Assembly: GCA_030762895.1 (NCBI GenBank)
Contig: CM061070.1
Span: 35,367,652-35,431,651, forward strand
DNA from: Sophora flavescens
Lineage: Eukaryota > Streptophyta > Magnoliopsida > Fabales > Fabaceae
Length of the DNA: 64,000 nt
Direction: 5' to 3'
Positions 62,276 to 64,000 of this stretch are shown in pieces (the stretch's first letter is position 1; each line of letters opens with the position of its first letter). The notes beneath the pieces are model-generated. The model was not told the DNA's origin. It ran no database searches and saw only the letters and a list, made by a program, of their open reading frames with translations. A program made the position numbers and the translations under genes.

Positions 62276-64000
62276 CCTGGATTGCCATCTGTTCGGGAGA
62301 TCGAGTTCGCGATTGATCTGATTCCAAGAACTGAACCAATATCCATGGCACCATATCGCATGTCGCCATCTGAGTTAGAAACCTTGAAGGACCAACTTAG
62401 GGAGCTGATGAGGAGAGAGTTTATATGACCTAGTGTGTCACCGTGGGGAGCTCCAGTCCTGCTAGTAAAGAAGAAAGATAGAACTGCTAGGCTGTGTGTG
62501 GACTTTCGTCAGTTAAACAAAGTCACGATTAAAAACAGATATCCTCTTCCAAGGATAGATGATCTTATGGATCAGTTGCGTGGCGTGACAGTATTTTCAA
62601 AGATAGACCTGTAGTCAGGATACCACCAGATACGAGTAAAAGCAGAAGATGTTCCTAAGACAATGTTTCGAACACGCTATGGGCATTATGAGTATTTGGT
62701 GATGCCGTTTGGAGTGACGAATGGACCTGTTATATTCATGGACTATATGAATAGGATCTTTCGTCCCTTTTTGGATCAGTTCGTAGTCATCTTCATTGAT
62801 GACATTCTAATCTATTCTCCGGACAAGGAGACTCATGTTGAACACCTTAGCATTGTTCTTCAGATCCTCAGAGAGAAGCAGCTCTATGCGAAACCAGAGA
62901 AGTGTGAGTTTTGGTTGGATCAAGTTCAATTCTTGGGTCACGTAATATCCCGCGAAGGAATCGCTGTGGATCCGACGAAGGTCGAGACTGTTTTGGTATG
63001 GGATGAAGAGAGATGTAATGGAATACGTCGCTTCTTGTTTGGTATGTCAGAAAGCCAAAGTGGAACACGAGAGACCAGCAGGAATGTTACAGTCTTTAGA
63101 TATTCCAGAATGGAAATGGGATGGAATCTCGATGGATTTCATGACCAGTTTACCAATGACTAAGAAGGGTTATGAGGCTATATGGGTAATAGTGGACCGA
63201 CTGACTAAGTCAGCTCACTTTTTGCAATCAATATGAGATACTCTATGGAGAAGTTAACCCAACTGTACATCGGAGAGATTTTTAGACTGCATGGTGTGCC
63301 TTCGAGCATTGTTTCAGACCAAGACCCGTAATTTACATCGAGGTTTTAGCAGAGTTTGCAAAAATCGCTTGGAACGAAACTCAGATTGAGTTCTGCATAT
63401 CATCCGCAGACTGATGGACAAACGAAAAGGACAATCCAGTCACTAGAGGACTTGCTGAGAGCTTGTGTTTTGGAGGATGTTAAGGGTTGGGACGAGTCCA
63501 TACCGTTGATAGAATTGACCTACAATAATAGTTTCCATTCAAGCATTGGAATGGCACCTTATGAAGCCCTGTATGGTCGACGATGTCGGACACCTTTGTG
63601 TTGGTACCGGGATGGTGAGAGTTTACTGTTGGTTCCAGACTTCGTGCAACAAACGACAGAAAAGGTGAAGATGATCCAGGAGAAAATGAGGACTACTCAG
63701 AGCCGACAGAAGAGCTACGCGGACAAGAGACAACAACCTCTAAGGTTTGAGGAAGGCGAACATGTATTCTTGAGAGTCAAACCAATGACTGGGATTGACA
63801 GAGTACTAAAGTCCAGAAAGCTTACTCCCAAGTTCATTGGACCCTACCAAATTCTTCGTTGTGTATGTCCAGTAGCTTATAAAATATCTTTACCACCCTT
63901 TCTTTCCAATATCCATGATGTCTTTCATGTCTCTCAGTTGAGAAAATACATTCCTGATCCATCGCATATCATAAAGCCTGATAAAGTACAGTTAAAAGAG
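62276..64000 (+). pseudogene. Tekay pol: RT joined to integrase by deletion, partial
   Basis: [27 protein letters not shown] then [29 protein letters not shown] then [23 protein letters not shown], catalytic [10 protein letters not shown] and [19 protein letters not shown]. At about 62998 the frame jumps to integrase ([20 protein letters not shown]), so the RT end, RNase H and integrase N-terminus are missing. After a stop near 63235 and a frame change, integrase continues (RLHGVPSSIVSD, AYHPQTDGQTKRTIQSLEDL, YEALYGRRCRTPLCWY) to HDVFHVSQLRKYIPDPSHII at the window edge. Stops also occur near 63328. A chromodomain, if present, is outside. Confidence 0.9.

Larger units (their letters stand above)
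43102..64000 (+). mobile_element. Tekay/Del-type chromovirus hosting two nested elements
   Basis: Starts TGTAACACCC at 43102 inside the Reina-like gag. The 5' LTR ends ATGTCACA at 54554, followed by the iMet PBS. Gag, protease, RT and integrase come in gypsy order, and the window ends within or just after integrase. A family 1 element sits in the LTR and a family 3 element in pol. Coding is dead: many stops, an altered protease motif and a deletion joining RT to integrase. The Tekay lineage is inferred from protein style (FPEVFPEDVPGLP) and the long LTR. Confidence 0.88.

Overview
This window is repeat-dominated nuclear DNA of a flowering plant. The Ty1/copia, chromovirus, Athila-like, L1 and CACTA families, the tRNA-Asp and tRNA-iMet primer-binding sites and two captured plant gene fragments all point that way. 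A eudicot, perhaps a legume, is my guess; nothing in the sequence proves it. I find no intact host gene. Almost every open reading frame belongs to, or is a relic of, a transposable element, and the elements are nested inside one another. Most junctions can be placed to the base because target-site duplications (TSDs) and interrupted reading frames rejoin cleanly.

Left part (1-14372, minus strand): a tandem array of a non-autonomous Athila-like retrotransposon, here called family 1. It reads internal-LTR-internal-LTR-internal-LTR, with neighbouring units sharing one LTR. Each unit has a tRNA-Asp PBS, a gag plus aspartic protease frame (broken here), no reverse transcriptase or integrase, and a 1.8-kb 3' UTR. 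The middle unit alone carries a 5'-truncated LINE.

14373-24542 (minus strand): an En/Spm (CACTA) DNA transposon with decayed TNPA-like and TNP2 transposase genes. It is interrupted by a solo LTR (14428-15522, TSD GGGAT) and by the family 1 array. Its 5' region carries spliced-looking fragments of two host genes: ribosomal protein eL33 (RPL35a) fused to an aldo-keto reductase resembling a K+ channel beta subunit. Nine hairpin repeats precede its terminus.

24546-about 34790 (minus strand): an L1-type LINE that received the CACTA in its RNase H region and a Ty1/copia element (26598-31634, TSD ATCAG) in its reverse transcriptase. The copia has unusual TAAT...ATTA ends and LTRs differing at one position.

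About 36061-43101 (minus strand): a Reina-like chromovirus without RT or integrase. It contains a nested relative (39518-42283, TSD GTTGG), a 288-bp CACTA MITE (TSD GAA) and a 1.27-kb non-autonomous CACTA (TSD AAG). A plus-strand Tekay/Del-type chromovirus (43102 to the window end) cuts its gag. The Tekay LTR is about 4.8 kb and carries a TATA box, a long TTC tract, a 145-bp tandem repeat and an acidic ORF. A complete family 1 element (46190-52882, TSD TGAGT) lies in that LTR. A complete gag-only element, here called family 3 (56333-62270, minus, TSD ATGTA), lies in its pol.

The most unusual signal is shared by families 1 and 3. Just upstream of the LTR TATA box, U3 holds several copies of a module made of two CpG-rich palindromes about 5 nt apart (ATCACGGCCTAGCCGTGAT plus TCACGGCCGTGA, or CTCGCGAGGCGAG twice). 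Family 1 repeats the module in its 3' UTR. The two families also share a U5 hairpin, a hairpin around the ORF end, and repeated PPT-like 12/13-mers. This fits parasitic elements that keep cis signals while their coding capacity shrinks.
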